Source: Nocardioides furvisabuli
Lineage (GTDB): Bacteria; Actinomycetota; Actinomycetes; Propionibacteriales; Nocardioidaceae
Length of the DNA stretch: 64,000 nt
Reading direction: 5' to 3'
Assembly (NCBI RefSeq): GCF_021083185.1
Contig: NZ_JAIGQB010000008.1
Location: forward strand, 1-64,000
Below, in pieces: positions 17,990 to 25,991 of this stretch; position 1 is the first letter of the stretch, and each line of letters opens with the position of its first letter. Position numbers and translations under genes: made by a program. The notes beneath the pieces were generated by a model that was not told the DNA's origin, did no database searches, and worked only from the letters and a program-made list of their open reading frames with translations.

Positions 17990-19927
17990 TCACCTCACCG
18001 TGACAAGGAGCAGGACGCCGATCGCGAGCACCGCGACGGCCTGGATGTAGTACTGGTGCAGCTGGCCGGTCTGCGGACGACGTGCGAGCCGGCCGAGGCG
18101 GCGCAGCTGCGCAGCGAGCCCCTCGACCGCCCGATCGAACCACCGGTCGTCGTCCCGTGCCGCACCAGCCGCGGCCAGCAAGGACGCCCGGGACGTTGCC
18201 TCGACCGCCCCGTCCAGCACCCGGTCGTCGAAGGTCGATGCCCGACGCGCCAGACCGAGCGCGGCCGCGGCGGACCCGGCCACGCCCCGGTCCAGGACGC
18301 GGTCGTCGAAGCGCGCCAGCGCCTCTGCCAGCGCGAGGGTCGGGCGTACGACGAGGGCCTGTGTTGCGCGCTCGAGGCCCAGCCAGGCCAGGGCCCAGCC
18401 CGGTTCCGGCACAGGACGCCACCACACGAGCGCGAGCACCCCCAGTGCGACCACGACCGACGCAGCCATCTCCGCCCATGTCGGGTGGAGCGGCTCCTCG
18501 CCGAGAGCGCGGACGACCGTGTCGCCGAACGGCGGCAGCGCGAGCACGCCGAGGACCACTGCGCCGAGGGCGAGGGCGACCAGCGGCGTCTGCTCCAGCA
18601 TGCCGATGTGGCGGGTGCCTCGCTCCTCCTCGTCGAGGTGTGCCTCGACCTGGGCGTGTTCCCGCTCGGGTAGCTGTCGCCACAGCATCACCAGGATCTT
18701 GCCGGCGTAGGCCGCCGAGAACGCGGCCGCGGCGAGGCCGACGGCGTAGAGCCACGGTGAGTCCGCCAGCGCCGCGGCGAGGATCGCGTCCTTGGTCGCC
18801 CACAGCGCCAGCGGGGCGACGCCCGCGAGGGACAGCGCACCCGCGGTGGCTGCCCAGCCGACCAGCCGCCACCTTCGAGCCACGCCACGCAGGCCAGCGA
18901 GATGCTTGGTGCCGAGCACGGTGAGCCAAGCCCCGGCGGCGAGGAAGAGCAGCGCCTTGGTTGAGGCGTGGGCGACGAGGTGTGCCGCTCCCCCGCTCAC
19001 CGAGGCCAGCCCGGCGCCCATGACCACGAAGCCGAGCTGGGCGGACGTGGAGGCGGCGAGGAGCTGTTTGAGGTCCCGCTGCGCCACGGCGACGGCGCCG
19101 AGCAGCAGTGCGGTGAGCGCGCCCACCCAGGCTGCAGTCGGCGCGGCCCAGCCTGTCGCGGCCAACAGCGGCTCGGTGCGCAGCAGCAGGTAGCCGCCCA
19201 TGGCGACCATGGCGGCGGAGTGCAGCAGTGCGCTGACCGGGCTCGGGCCCTCCATCGCCCGCGACAACCAGAACGAGAACGGCAGCTGGGCCGCCTTGCC
19301 GAGCGCTGCGACCAGGACACCCGCCGCGACTACGTGGCGCCACCCCTCGCTGCTCGCCGAAAGGTCGCCCAGTGCCAGGCCGGCTCCACCAGCGAGCGCT
19401 GCTCCAGCCGCGACGTACAGCCCGACGTCCGCCGTGCGAGTGGTCACGAACGCGGTCAGGCCCGCGGTGACCCGGTGGTCGTCGCGCCACCAGAACCCGA
19501 TCAGGGCGAACGACGTCGCACCCATCACCTCCCAGGCGAACAGCAGCGCGGGCAGCGTCTCGGCAGTAGCCGTCAGGAGCGCGGCGGAGGCGAAGAGCAG
19601 CATGAGCCCGTGGAACCGGGCCTGTGACTCCCGGATCTCGCCGGCCGAGAACACCAGCACGAGCAGGCTCACGACCGCCACGGTCGGTGCGACCAAGGCC
19701 GACAGCGCATCCACCCCGAAGGCGAGATCGCTGCCGGCCATGAACGGGACCGACACCCTCGGCCGTTCGAGGGCGACCACCACCGACAGTGCGGCTGTGG
19801 TGAAGGCCGTGGCCACCGACACGGCGGCCGCCCCCTGCTCCAGGCGGGAGAGTGCGAGCCCTCCGCCCACCACGGCGGGCAGCAGAACGAGCAGCCAGAG
19901 TGCGGTCTCGGACATGGACATGGTCAC
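17990..19927 (-). CDS. nuoL: NuoL-like proton-pumping subunit with repeated C-terminal tail
   Basis: A 645-residue antiporter-like subunit, a usual NuoL length, with GTG 19927 overlapping the nuoK stop. ATGs at 19921 and 19915 are alternatives. The core has the NuoL/NdhF pattern AMEGPSPVSALLHSAAMVAM and WATKDAIL, but the helix before it reads AAQLPFSFWLSRAM rather than the usual HTWLPDAM. The C-terminal ~120 residues hold three degenerate copies of a (F/W)DxxxDxxV unit (FDDRVLDRGV, FDDRVLDGAV, DRWFDRAVEG), ahead of the last membrane helix. The lateral helix of canonical NuoL is expected in this region. Confidence 0.9.
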   Translation of the reverse strand: MTMSMSETALWLLVLLPAVVGGGLALSRLEQGAAAVSVATAFTTAALSVVVALERPRVSVPFMAGSDLAFGVDALSALVAPTVAVVSLLVLVFSAGEIRESQARFHGLMLLFASAALLTATAETLPALLFAWEVMGATSFALIGFWWRDDHRVTAGLTAFVTTRTADVGLYVAAGAALAGGAGLALGDLSASSEGWRHVVAAGVLVAALGKAAQLPFSFWLSRAMEGPSPVSALLHSAAMVAMGGYLLLRTEPLLAATGWAAPTAAWVGALTALLLGAVAVAQRDLKQLLAASTSAQLGFVVMGAGLASVSGGAAHLVAHASTKALLFLAAGAWLTVLGTKHLAGLRGVARRWRLVGWAATAGALSLAGVAPLALWATKDAILAAALADSPWLYAVGLAAAAFSAAYAGKILVMLWRQLPEREHAQVEAHLDEEERGTRHIGMLEQTPLVALALGAVVLGVLALPPFGDTVVRALGEEPLHPTWAEMAASVVVALGVLALVWWRPVPEPGWALAWLGLERATQALVVRPTLALAEALARFDDRVLDRGVAGSAAAALGLARRASTFDDRVLDGAVEATSRASLLAAAGAARDDDRWFDRAVEGLAAQLRRLGRLARRPQTGQLHQYYIQAVAVLAIGVLLLVTVR

Positions 19928-20226
19928 CCCGACAGGTCCGTGGCCATGTCGGTCATGTCGGCACCACGCTCACGATGCAGCAGCGTGGCGACCGCGAAGC
20001 CCATCGCCATCTCCACGGTCATCGCGGCGATGATCACCATGAGCAGGACCTGCCCGGTCGGGTCGGGCGCGAGGAACCACCAGACGCCGGCAGCGGCGAG
20101 AATGACAGCGTTGATCATGAGCTCCAGGCCCATCATCACCATCACCACGACCTGCTGGGAGATCGCGCCGTACAGCCCCACGCTGAAGATCGCCGCGGCG
20201 ATGAGCAGCGTCGCCTCCAAGGTCAT
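19924..20226 (-). CDS. nuoK: NuoK-like subunit
   Basis: A 100-residue, three-helix membrane subunit, starting at ATG 20226 after GGGAGGTG. Both membrane glutamates known to matter in NuoK are kept: one in MVMMGLELMINAVIL and one in AAMTVEMAMGFAVATLL. The C-terminus RERGADMTDMATDLSG is short. It overlaps nuoJ upstream and nuoL downstream by 4 bp each, so translation is coupled. Confidence 0.9.
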   Translation of the reverse strand: MTLEATLLIAAAIFSVGLYGAISQQVVVMVMMGLELMINAVILAAAGVWWFLAPDPTGQVLLMVIIAAMTVEMAMGFAVATLLHRERGADMTDMATDLSG

Positions 20227-20786
20227 CGGCCGACACCTCCCGGCTGAGGGTCGTCTGCGGGACGCTGCTTCAGGTCGTCGCCCAACCGGTCGTAGCGGGT
20301 GCGGTGTGCGGCCAGCACGACGCCAGCCACGATCGTGGCGACCATGACCGGACTGATCACCGCCATCACCAGCATCTTCGGGCCCATCAACGACTCCCCC
20401 AGCGCCATGGTGACGTCCGACGACGGACCGCCCAGGCGGGCGGGCCAGTCGACCATCAGGATGCCCGCCGCCAGCCCCAAGAACGTGGTCAGGGCGACGG
20501 CGATGGCGGTCCTGTTGCCGTGCACCATGCTCATCGGCATCAGCGCCGGGTTCATCCCCATGAACATGACCATGTAGACGGCCATGATCGCCATCTCCAT
20601 GACCATCATCAGGATCGTCACCACTCCGACGTAGTTCTGCTGCAGGAAGAGCACCTGCAGACCGACCGCGACGAACGACAGGGCGAGGGCGTACGTCGCG
20701 CGCGCCATCGAGTTGACGTAGAAGACCGCAGCGCCGCCGAGCAACGCGACGAGCCCGAACCCCCAGAAAGCGATGTCGCTGATCAC
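20223..20786 (-). CDS. nuoJ: NuoJ-like subunit, methionine-rich
   Basis: A 187-residue membrane subunit with about five helices. Two GTG starts are possible, 20792 (overlapping the nuoH stop) and 20786; GGAGG lies 2 nt from the first and 8 nt from the second, so I use 20786. NuoJ-type start FWGFGLVALLGGAAVFYVNS is followed by LFLQQNYVGVVTILMMVME. The loop after helix 3 is unusually rich in methionine (YMVMFMGMNPALMPMSMVHG), where normal NuoJ has YVGAIAVLFLFVVMML-like sequence. In canonical complex I NuoJ helix 3 rotates during coupling. Confidence 0.87.
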   Translation of the reverse strand: MISDIAFWGFGLVALLGGAAVFYVNSMARATYALALSFVAVGLQVLFLQQNYVGVVTILMMVMEMAIMAVYMVMFMGMNPALMPMSMVHGNRTAIAVALTTFLGLAAGILMVDWPARLGGPSSDVTMALGESLMGPKMLVMAVISPVMVATIVAGVVLAAHRTRYDRLGDDLKQRPADDPQPGGVGR

Positions 20787-20788
20787 GT

Positions 20789-21742
20789 TCACGACCTCCA
20801 GACGGCGATGACGGCGACGACCAGGTCCTGCAGCAGCACGGCCGGGAGCAGCAGCATCCAGCCCACCTCCATGAACTTGTCGGGGCGGAAGGCCGGCAAC
20901 CGCCGCCGCAGCCAGACCAGGACCGCGAGCAGGGCAACGGTCTTCACCGGCACCCACGCCCAGTCCGGGAGCAGTGGGCCGGCGCCGCCACCGAGGAACA
21001 TCGGGACCGCGAACGCGGCGCCGGCGGCGAGCAGTGCGTAGCGACCCGCCTCGAACACCAGCCGGTCCACGCCCGACAGCTCCGCGCGGGCGCCGCCGGC
21101 GATGTCGGCGCCGAGGGCCGGGGCGAACGGTCCCCACACGGAAAAGGCTGCGACCCCGAGCAGGTAGACCACGAACGCCACCGGCATCCAGACGACGAAC
21201 CAGAGGCCGTCCTGGGCCGCCGCGACCTTGCCGACGTTCAGGCTCTCGGCGGCGATCGCCGGAGCGACCAAGGCAAACATCAACGGAAGCTCGTAGCCCA
21301 GGCCGTGCGCCAGGAACCGGTAGCCGCCGACCAGCGAGTGTGCCGAGTTCGCACCCCACCCGGTCAGCCACACCAGCGCCCAGACCATCACGTCCATGGC
21401 GTTGAACCACATGACGCCCACGTCGAGGTCGAAGATCGTCCACTCCCCCAACGGCACGACCGTCACCATCAGCGCGGCCACTACCAGCAGCCCGGCACCA
21501 CCCATGCGCCACAGCAGGCGGTCCGCCTCGACGGTGGTACGACGACGCTGCCGCATCAGCCGGGCCGCCTCACCGAACGGCCGCGTCACACCGCTTGCTC
21601 CGCCGCCGGCACGCGCGGCGAGGGCACCGTCCAGCATGGCAGCGGCAACGGCCAACACACCGAGCATGGCCAAGGCGGCGATGGCCCAGCCGGGTGCAAC
21701 GGTGGTGATCGGCGAGTCCGTCATCGGCATCGGGTCAGCCAT
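20789..21742 (-). CDS. nuoH: NuoH-like subunit, divergent quinone loop
   Basis: A 317-residue membrane subunit with about eight helices, starting at ATG 21742 after GAGGTG. The match to NuoH is clear in the later helices (AFSVWGPFAPALGADIAGG, the E-rich SGVDRLVFEAGRYALL, and KTVALLAVLVWLRRRLPAFRPDKFMEVGWMLL). The first cytoplasmic loop is not canonical: the family's GPNxxGPxGxLQPxADxxKL motif is absent, and a shorter TRPFGEAARLMRQRRRTT takes its place. That loop normally helps form the quinone chamber, so the redox chemistry may differ. It overlaps the chimera gene upstream by 8 bp. Confidence 0.85.
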   Translation of the reverse strand: MADPMPMTDSPITTVAPGWAIAALAMLGVLAVAAAMLDGALAARAGGGASGVTRPFGEAARLMRQRRRTTVEADRLLWRMGGAGLLVVAALMVTVVPLGEWTIFDLDVGVMWFNAMDVMVWALVWLTGWGANSAHSLVGGYRFLAHGLGYELPLMFALVAPAIAAESLNVGKVAAAQDGLWFVVWMPVAFVVYLLGVAAFSVWGPFAPALGADIAGGARAELSGVDRLVFEAGRYALLAAGAAFAVPMFLGGGAGPLLPDWAWVPVKTVALLAVLVWLRRRLPAFRPDKFMEVGWMLLLPAVLLQDLVVAVIAVWRS

Positions 21743-22910
21743 GGGACACCTCGTGCTCCGCCTGACCAGCGACCAGCTCGTGGACGTCGAGGCTGGCGAG
21801 GACCAGACGTGCCGTGGCGAGATCCAGACCCGTCACCAGAGGTGCCAGGTGGTCGGTCGAGAGTGTCCGGTCGGCGACGTTCGTCCGACCGGTGTCACCG
21901 GCGGCGGTCGCGGCAACACCGGCGACCGCCCGGTCCAGCATGCCGATCAGCCGGTCGTAGGTGTCACCGACCGCGTCGGCCGGCAACCCCCGGGCGTGCG
22001 CGCCCTCGTCGCTCAGCCGCCTGACGCCTCGGAGCGACCAGCGCAACGTCCACGAACGACGGACCCTCCGGCGCAGACGCTCGAGATCCGAGCCCGCCGC
22101 TCCGTCCCCGGGCTCCAGAGCGGTGTCGCGGATCCGCCGGGCCTCTGCCGCGGCGTCGTCCCACCCCGTCAACGCCAGGAGCGAGGCGATGTTGTCGATG
22201 CCGCGGGCTGGCCCGATGACGTCGTCCTCTTGGCGGGCAGCCCCGTCGACGAGCTCGGCCTGTGCCTCGACGATGACGTCGCCCTGCAGCGAGCAGCGCA
22301 ACACCAGCCCGGCCGGCCAGTGCGGCAGAACAGGCCCGAAACGCACCTGCAAGACGTCCATCTCGAGGCCGTCGCGGTCCTCACCGCCCTCCGCGAGCGG
22401 GATCCCTCCCGGGGACATCTCCATGTCGTCATGGCCTTCGTGGCCGCCGTGGTCCATGCCGTCGTGGCCGCCGTGGTCCATGCCCTCGTGGCCGCCATGG
22501 CTCTCGGCTTCAGGTTCGGCCTGCTCGGCGAGGAGTTCGGAGGCGGTGGGTCGCTGTTGCGCGTCACGGCGGTGGTGGTCGGTGTCGAGCAGGCCCCTGT
22601 GCGCTTCGTCCAGTCGAGCACCCACTTCGTCGCCCGCGTGCACGTCCACGCGCACCCGTGGTCCCGGCATCTGGTGCCAGACGCTCTCGATCGCCTCCGC
22701 GAGCCCCGGCCCGGGTGCGCCGCACACGACGAGTACGTCGGCGTCCGCGGGTGAGTCGGCGAGGCGCCATCCTCGCGCGAACAAGTTGCGCTCCGCCGTC
22801 ATTCGCGCGCGCCACGAGCCCGGCACCTCGACGACCAGAGCGTGAGCGTGCCGGGAAGCGCTCCGTGCGAGCACGTCACTCAGACCCAACGCAGTGCCCC
22901 CTCCCGCCAT
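21735..22910 (-). CDS. NuoB-like / His-Met-rich linker / NuoD-like chimera
   Basis: A 391-residue soluble protein between nuoA and nuoH, where NuoB, C and D usually lie. Residues ~1-95 resemble NuoB (ARSASRHAHALVVEVPGSW, GWRLADSPADADVLVVCG, ESVWHQMPGPRVRV). Residues ~135-165 are a metal-binding-like run of HGGHEGMDHGGHDGMDHGG type. From ~180 the text DVLQVRFGPVLPHWPAGLVL resembles the NuoD start, followed by ~200 helical residues. Only two cysteines exist (one in each half), so the NuoB [4Fe-4S] cluster N2 cannot form, and NuoD quinone ligands are not evident. The start overlaps nuoA by 31 bp and is uncertain. I know no named family for it. Confidence 0.7.
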   Translation of the reverse strand: MAGGGTALGLSDVLARSASRHAHALVVEVPGSWRARMTAERNLFARGWRLADSPADADVLVVCGAPGPGLAEAIESVWHQMPGPRVRVDVHAGDEVGARLDEAHRGLLDTDHHRRDAQQRPTASELLAEQAEPEAESHGGHEGMDHGGHDGMDHGGHEGHDDMEMSPGGIPLAEGGEDRDGLEMDVLQVRFGPVLPHWPAGLVLRCSLQGDVIVEAQAELVDGAARQEDDVIGPARGIDNIASLLALTGWDDAAAEARRIRDTALEPGDGAAGSDLERLRRRVRRSWTLRWSLRGVRRLSDEGAHARGLPADAVGDTYDRLIGMLDRAVAGVAATAAGDTGRTNVADRTLSTDHLAPLVTGLDLATARLVLASLDVHELVAGQAEHEVSHG

Positions 22911-23224
22911 GCCCAGAGCACGGCGACGAACAAGGCAGCCAGGAAGAGGAACATCTCGACGACCGCGGTCACGCCGACCTGTGCGACGACGACCGCCCAG
23001 GGATACATGAACAGCATCTCGACGTCGAAGGCGAGGAAGAGCAGCGTCGCGAGGTACCAGCGCACGTGGTACCGCGACAGTGCGTGCTGCGCGGGGGCCC
23101 AGCCCGACTCGAACGGAAGCACGTTCAGCGAGTCTGGCGCTACGGCGGTGAGCCTGTGCAGCGCGTACAGCCCGAGTACGAGTACCCCGACCGCGCTCGC
23201 CATCGCGACAACCCCTGCGTACAT
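22880..23224 (-). CDS. nuoA: NuoA-like subunit
   Basis: A 114-residue membrane subunit with three helices, starting MYAGVVAMASAVGVLVLGL at 23224 after GGAGAG. The family core is clear: ALSRYHVRWYLATLLFLAFDVEMLFMYPWA, with the conserved acidic DVE in the second helix, written here in pieces of that motif. The loop cysteine that most NuoA proteins carry (YECG) is replaced by Ser (FESGW). It begins the Nuo part of the operon, 58 bp after the DUF305 gene. Confidence 0.9.
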   Translation of the reverse strand: MYAGVVAMASAVGVLVLGLYALHRLTAVAPDSLNVLPFESGWAPAQHALSRYHVRWYLATLLFLAFDVEMLFMYPWAVVVAQVGVTAVVEMFLFLAALFVAVLWAWREGALRWV

Positions 23225-23282
23225 GACTCTCCTCTCGCGTTCAGATCGTCGCCACCGGCTGGCCATGGACGGGGATCCGTGC

Positions 23283-23858
23283 TCAGGGGCCGGCCTCGAA
23301 GTCCGGGACGGGGCGCTGCTCGGCCTCTTCCTCGGTGGTGGCGGCGCCGTTCTTCTCGATGTCCTCGATCAGCCACTTCATCTCGGCGATCTCGATGCGC
23401 TGAGCCTCGATGATCTCGTCGGCCAGCTTGCGCACACGCACGTCTTCGATCTCGGACCGCTCGCTGGTGAGGATCGCGATCGAGTGGTGCGGGATCATGC
23501 CCTTCATGTAGGACTCGTCCTGCACGAACGTCTGCGACCGGGACAGCCACAACGCGGAGCCCCCCACGACGAGCGCGGCGACGATGATGGCGACGTTGAC
23601 CTTGACGTTCTTGTACATCATCCCCCACATGAAGCCGAGCATGATGATCGCCATCGCCGACCCCATGAGGATCGCCATGTAGACCCGCTCCTCGCTGAAC
23701 GTCATGTGCGACCAGGTGAACGCGTTGGTGTAGGTGAGCAGGAACATCGTCACCGTCGACGTGGTGATCATGGCCGCGAAGACGAGGTACATCTTGCGCT
23801 CGTGCAACTTGCGCTGCTCGTGCTCGGAGGACTGGTTCTGATCGGACTTCGTGGTCAT
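23283..23858 (-). CDS. DUF305 membrane protein
   Basis: A 191-residue protein starting MTTKSDQNQSSEHEQ at 23858. Three hydrophobic segments (about residues 24-46, 58-83, 87-107) precede a DUF305 domain that faces the outside or periplasm-like space. The domain hallmarks are YMKGMIPHHSIAILTSER and EIIEAQRIEIAEMKWLI. DUF305 proteins are ferritin-like helical proteins often found with copper-handling genes; the HH and Met residues of the MIPHH motif are candidate ligands. It lies between SHOCT/multicopper oxidase and nuoA in one apparent operon. Confidence 0.88.
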   Translation of the reverse strand: MTTKSDQNQSSEHEQRKLHERKMYLVFAAMITTSTVTMFLLTYTNAFTWSHMTFSEERVYMAILMGSAMAIIMLGFMWGMMYKNVKVNVAIIVAALVVGGSALWLSRSQTFVQDESYMKGMIPHHSIAILTSERSEIEDVRVRKLADEIIEAQRIEIAEMKWLIEDIEKNGAATTEEEAEQRPVPDFEAGP

Positions 23859-23953
23859 GCTGGGTCTCCTCTCATCGGGGATACTTGTCCACATCGCCGG
23901 TTGTGACACCGGAGCCTGTCGTCGGTGATCCGGGGCGATGGTCTTGCCTGCGC

Positions 23954-24214
23954 CTATCGGTCGCTGTCGCCTCGGAGCTGACGGAGACGGTCCTGGTACT
24001 CCTCGTCGGTGAGCTCGCCACGGGCGTAGCGCTCGTCGAGGATCTCCTGCGCTCGAGTTCTCCCGGTCCCCGGTCCAGGCGGTGGCGCGCTGCCACTGCC
24101 GCGGTTCGCGCCTCCGCCGCTGCCGCGAACCAGCAGCACGACGACGAGGACGATGACCAGGATCATGACGGGCCAGATGAACCACATCCCCATGCCCCCT
24201 CCGTTGCCGTACAT
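23954..24214 (-). CDS. SHOCT-domain small membrane protein
   Basis: An 86-residue protein starting MYGNGGGMGMWFIWPVMI at 24214, with GAGGTG 7 nt before the ATG. One membrane segment (IWPVMILVIVLVVVLLV) is followed by a Gly/Ser/Pro linker and a C-terminal SHOCT motif (AQEILDERYARGELTDEEYQ). SHOCT domains are short helical hairpins at the ends of membrane proteins, with unknown exact role. The Gly/Met-rich start is typical of members near copper genes. A second SHOCT protein is encoded on the other side of the multicopper oxidase. Confidence 0.85.
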   Translation of the reverse strand: MYGNGGGMGMWFIWPVMILVIVLVVVLLVRGSGGGANRGSGSAPPPGPGTGRTRAQEILDERYARGELTDEEYQDRLRQLRGDSDR

Positions 24215-24300
24215 GGGTCTCACCTCGCTTTCATTCCTCGAGCCCGAAGCTCCGCCTCTGTTGTCAGGCGACCCGATCTGGGCGGTGACCGCAGACAAGG

Positions 24301-25767
24301 TCAACTGGCCAGGATCGTGCCCATCATCCCCCGGTCCTCATGGTCGAGGATGTGACAGTGGTAGACGGTCCGACCGCCGAAGTCCTCGAACGCGACCCGG
24401 ACCTTGACCTGGCTGCGGGCGGGAACGTTCACGACGTCGAGCCAGACCGGCTCAGACAGCTGTCGCCCGTCGACCTCCAGCAGCTGCATCGGCCACACGT
24501 GCAAGTGGAAGGGATGGTCCATCGAGCTGTCATTGCCGATGACCCACTCCTCCACCGTGTCCATCCCCACCTGTTGGTCGATCCGGTCGGCGTCGAACTC
24601 CTCACCGTCGAAGGTGAAGCTCATCGGACCGTCGCCACCGCCCATCACCGCGCCCATGCCCATCTGGAAGGTGATCGACCGACGACCATCGACGTCAGCC
24701 TCACGCAGGTCGCGGACAGCCGGGCCAGGCGGGATCCCCCCCGCGGCTCGGTTGCCGCTCGCGGACACGCCCAGGCGGGCGAGCGTCACCGGCCCGTCAC
24801 CGCCTGGCATCGGGCCCCCGCCCATCATCTGGCCCGTCATGTCGCCACGGTCGACCGGCATCGCGGTGAGCTCGCTGCTTCCCTCGGACAGGTCGACCAC
24901 CAGGTCGAGCCGGTTCCCGGGGGCGAGCACGACGTCCTCCAACGCCGTGTCCCGGGGCAGCCGACCCACGTCGCGACCGACCACTCGAGCCCGCTGTTCT
25001 GGCAGTCTCAACGCGAGGTAGCGGGCGGTGCAGGCGTTGACGATCCGCCACCGTTCACGCTCACCCGATCGACCCCTGAGCTCCGGCTCAACGGCACCGT
25101 TGACCAGGACGAGCTCACCCTCGCGGCCCATCATCTGCTCCATGGTGGACGGGCTGACCAGCGAGCCGCCGGAGTCGAGGGTGATGTCGGAGACGACCAT
25201 GATCCGTTCCCGGTCGACGGGGATCTCCTCGTCGTCCTCCACGATGATGGCGCCGTAGAGTCCGCCGAACACCTGGGCCGCGACCGTGCCGTGGTGGTGC
25301 GGGTGGTACCAGTACACGCCTGGTGGATGGCTGTCGGGCAACCGATACTCGTAGCGATGCGCCCGGCCCGGTTCGACAGCGACGAACACGTCGTCGCCGC
25401 TGCCTTCGGGCGAGACGTGCAGCCCGTGCACGTGCAGGTTCGTGACCTCATCGAGCCGGTTCACCAGCTCCACCCGCAACGTGTCGCCCGGGCGCAGCCG
25501 CAACGTGGGACCCGGCACACCGCCGTTGAACCCCATCGTCGTGGCCTGTCGGCCGGCGACCTCGTGCTTGCCCAGCGCAGCCTCCAGCCGTACCTCCAGC
25601 AGGCCGCCGGCACTCCGGAGAACCTCGGGCTCGGTGAACCGCTCCCCGGCGACGGGGTCCAGGACCGAGGTGGACAGCTCCCGCCACAGGCCCGTGCCAC
25701 CGACGACGGTGCTCACCAGGCCGGCACCGCCCATCGTCAGAGCCGTGCGTCGGCTGATCGATCTCAC
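24301..25767 (-). CDS. Multicopper oxidase, Tat-exported (CueO/laccase-like)
   Basis: A 488-residue enzyme from GTG 25767, with GGAGGG 7 nt upstream. The start VRSISRRTALTMGGAGLVST is a twin-arginine signal, so it folds with copper before export. Copper ligands are in NLHVHGLHV (112-117), YWYHPHHHG (154-160), HPFHLHVWPMQL and YHCHILDHEDRGMM near the end, which make up the T1 and T2/T3 sites. A Met/Gly-rich insert (DMTGQMMGGGPMPGG) is like that of Cu(I)-oxidising CueO. Upstream and downstream SHOCT genes flank it; the upstream one overlaps by 4 bp. Role: probably oxidation of Cu(I) or another substrate outside the membrane. Confidence 0.93.
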   Translation of the reverse strand: MRSISRRTALTMGGAGLVSTVVGGTGLWRELSTSVLDPVAGERFTEPEVLRSAGGLLEVRLEAALGKHEVAGRQATTMGFNGGVPGPTLRLRPGDTLRVELVNRLDEVTNLHVHGLHVSPEGSGDDVFVAVEPGRAHRYEYRLPDSHPPGVYWYHPHHHGTVAAQVFGGLYGAIIVEDDEEIPVDRERIMVVSDITLDSGGSLVSPSTMEQMMGREGELVLVNGAVEPELRGRSGERERWRIVNACTARYLALRLPEQRARVVGRDVGRLPRDTALEDVVLAPGNRLDLVVDLSEGSSELTAMPVDRGDMTGQMMGGGPMPGGDGPVTLARLGVSASGNRAAGGIPPGPAVRDLREADVDGRRSITFQMGMGAVMGGGDGPMSFTFDGEEFDADRIDQQVGMDTVEEWVIGNDSSMDHPFHLHVWPMQLLEVDGRQLSEPVWLDVVNVPARSQVKVRVAFEDFGGRTVYHCHILDHEDRGMMGTILAS

Positions 25768-25991
25768 GATTGTCCCTCCTCCAGGACGCGCGACCGGTGC
25801 TGGTACTCCTCCGTGCTCAGCTCGCCCGCCGCGTACCGCTTCTCGAGGATCTGTCGGGCACCACCGGTCCCGCTCGGCCGACCGGGCCGGCCCGAACCGG
25901 TGTGGAGGCCCCCGGCCAGCATGCGCACCGCCGTCACCGCCAGCAGCACGACGCCGAGGACCAGCAGCACTCCGTAGAACCACGCGATCAT
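25764..25991 (-). CDS. SHOCT-domain small membrane protein
   Basis: A 75-residue protein starting MIAWFYGVLLVLGVVLLAV at 25991: one membrane helix, a Gly/Arg/Pro linker and a C-terminal SHOCT motif (ARQILEKRYAAGELSTEEYQ). The ATG overlaps the stop of the lipoprotein gene and the stop overlaps the oxidase GTG, each by 4 bp, so the three are translationally coupled. It is a distant paralogue of the SHOCT protein at 23954-24214. Confidence 0.87.
   Translation of the reverse strand: MIAWFYGVLLVLGVVLLAVTAVRMLAGGLHTGSGRPGRPSGTGGARQILEKRYAAGELSTEEYQHRSRVLEEGQS

Noticed and set aside
17993..19490. N-terminal extension of NuoM by ~500 codons
   Set aside because: This part is Arg/Gly-rich out-of-frame reading of nuoL; NuoM homology starts only at VLSLIVFLPL.
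22438..22500. Tandem DNA repeat (GGCCGCCGTGGTCCATGCC type) as an independent repeat element
   Set aside because: It is explained as the codons of the His/Gly/Met-rich linker in the NuoB/D-like chimera.
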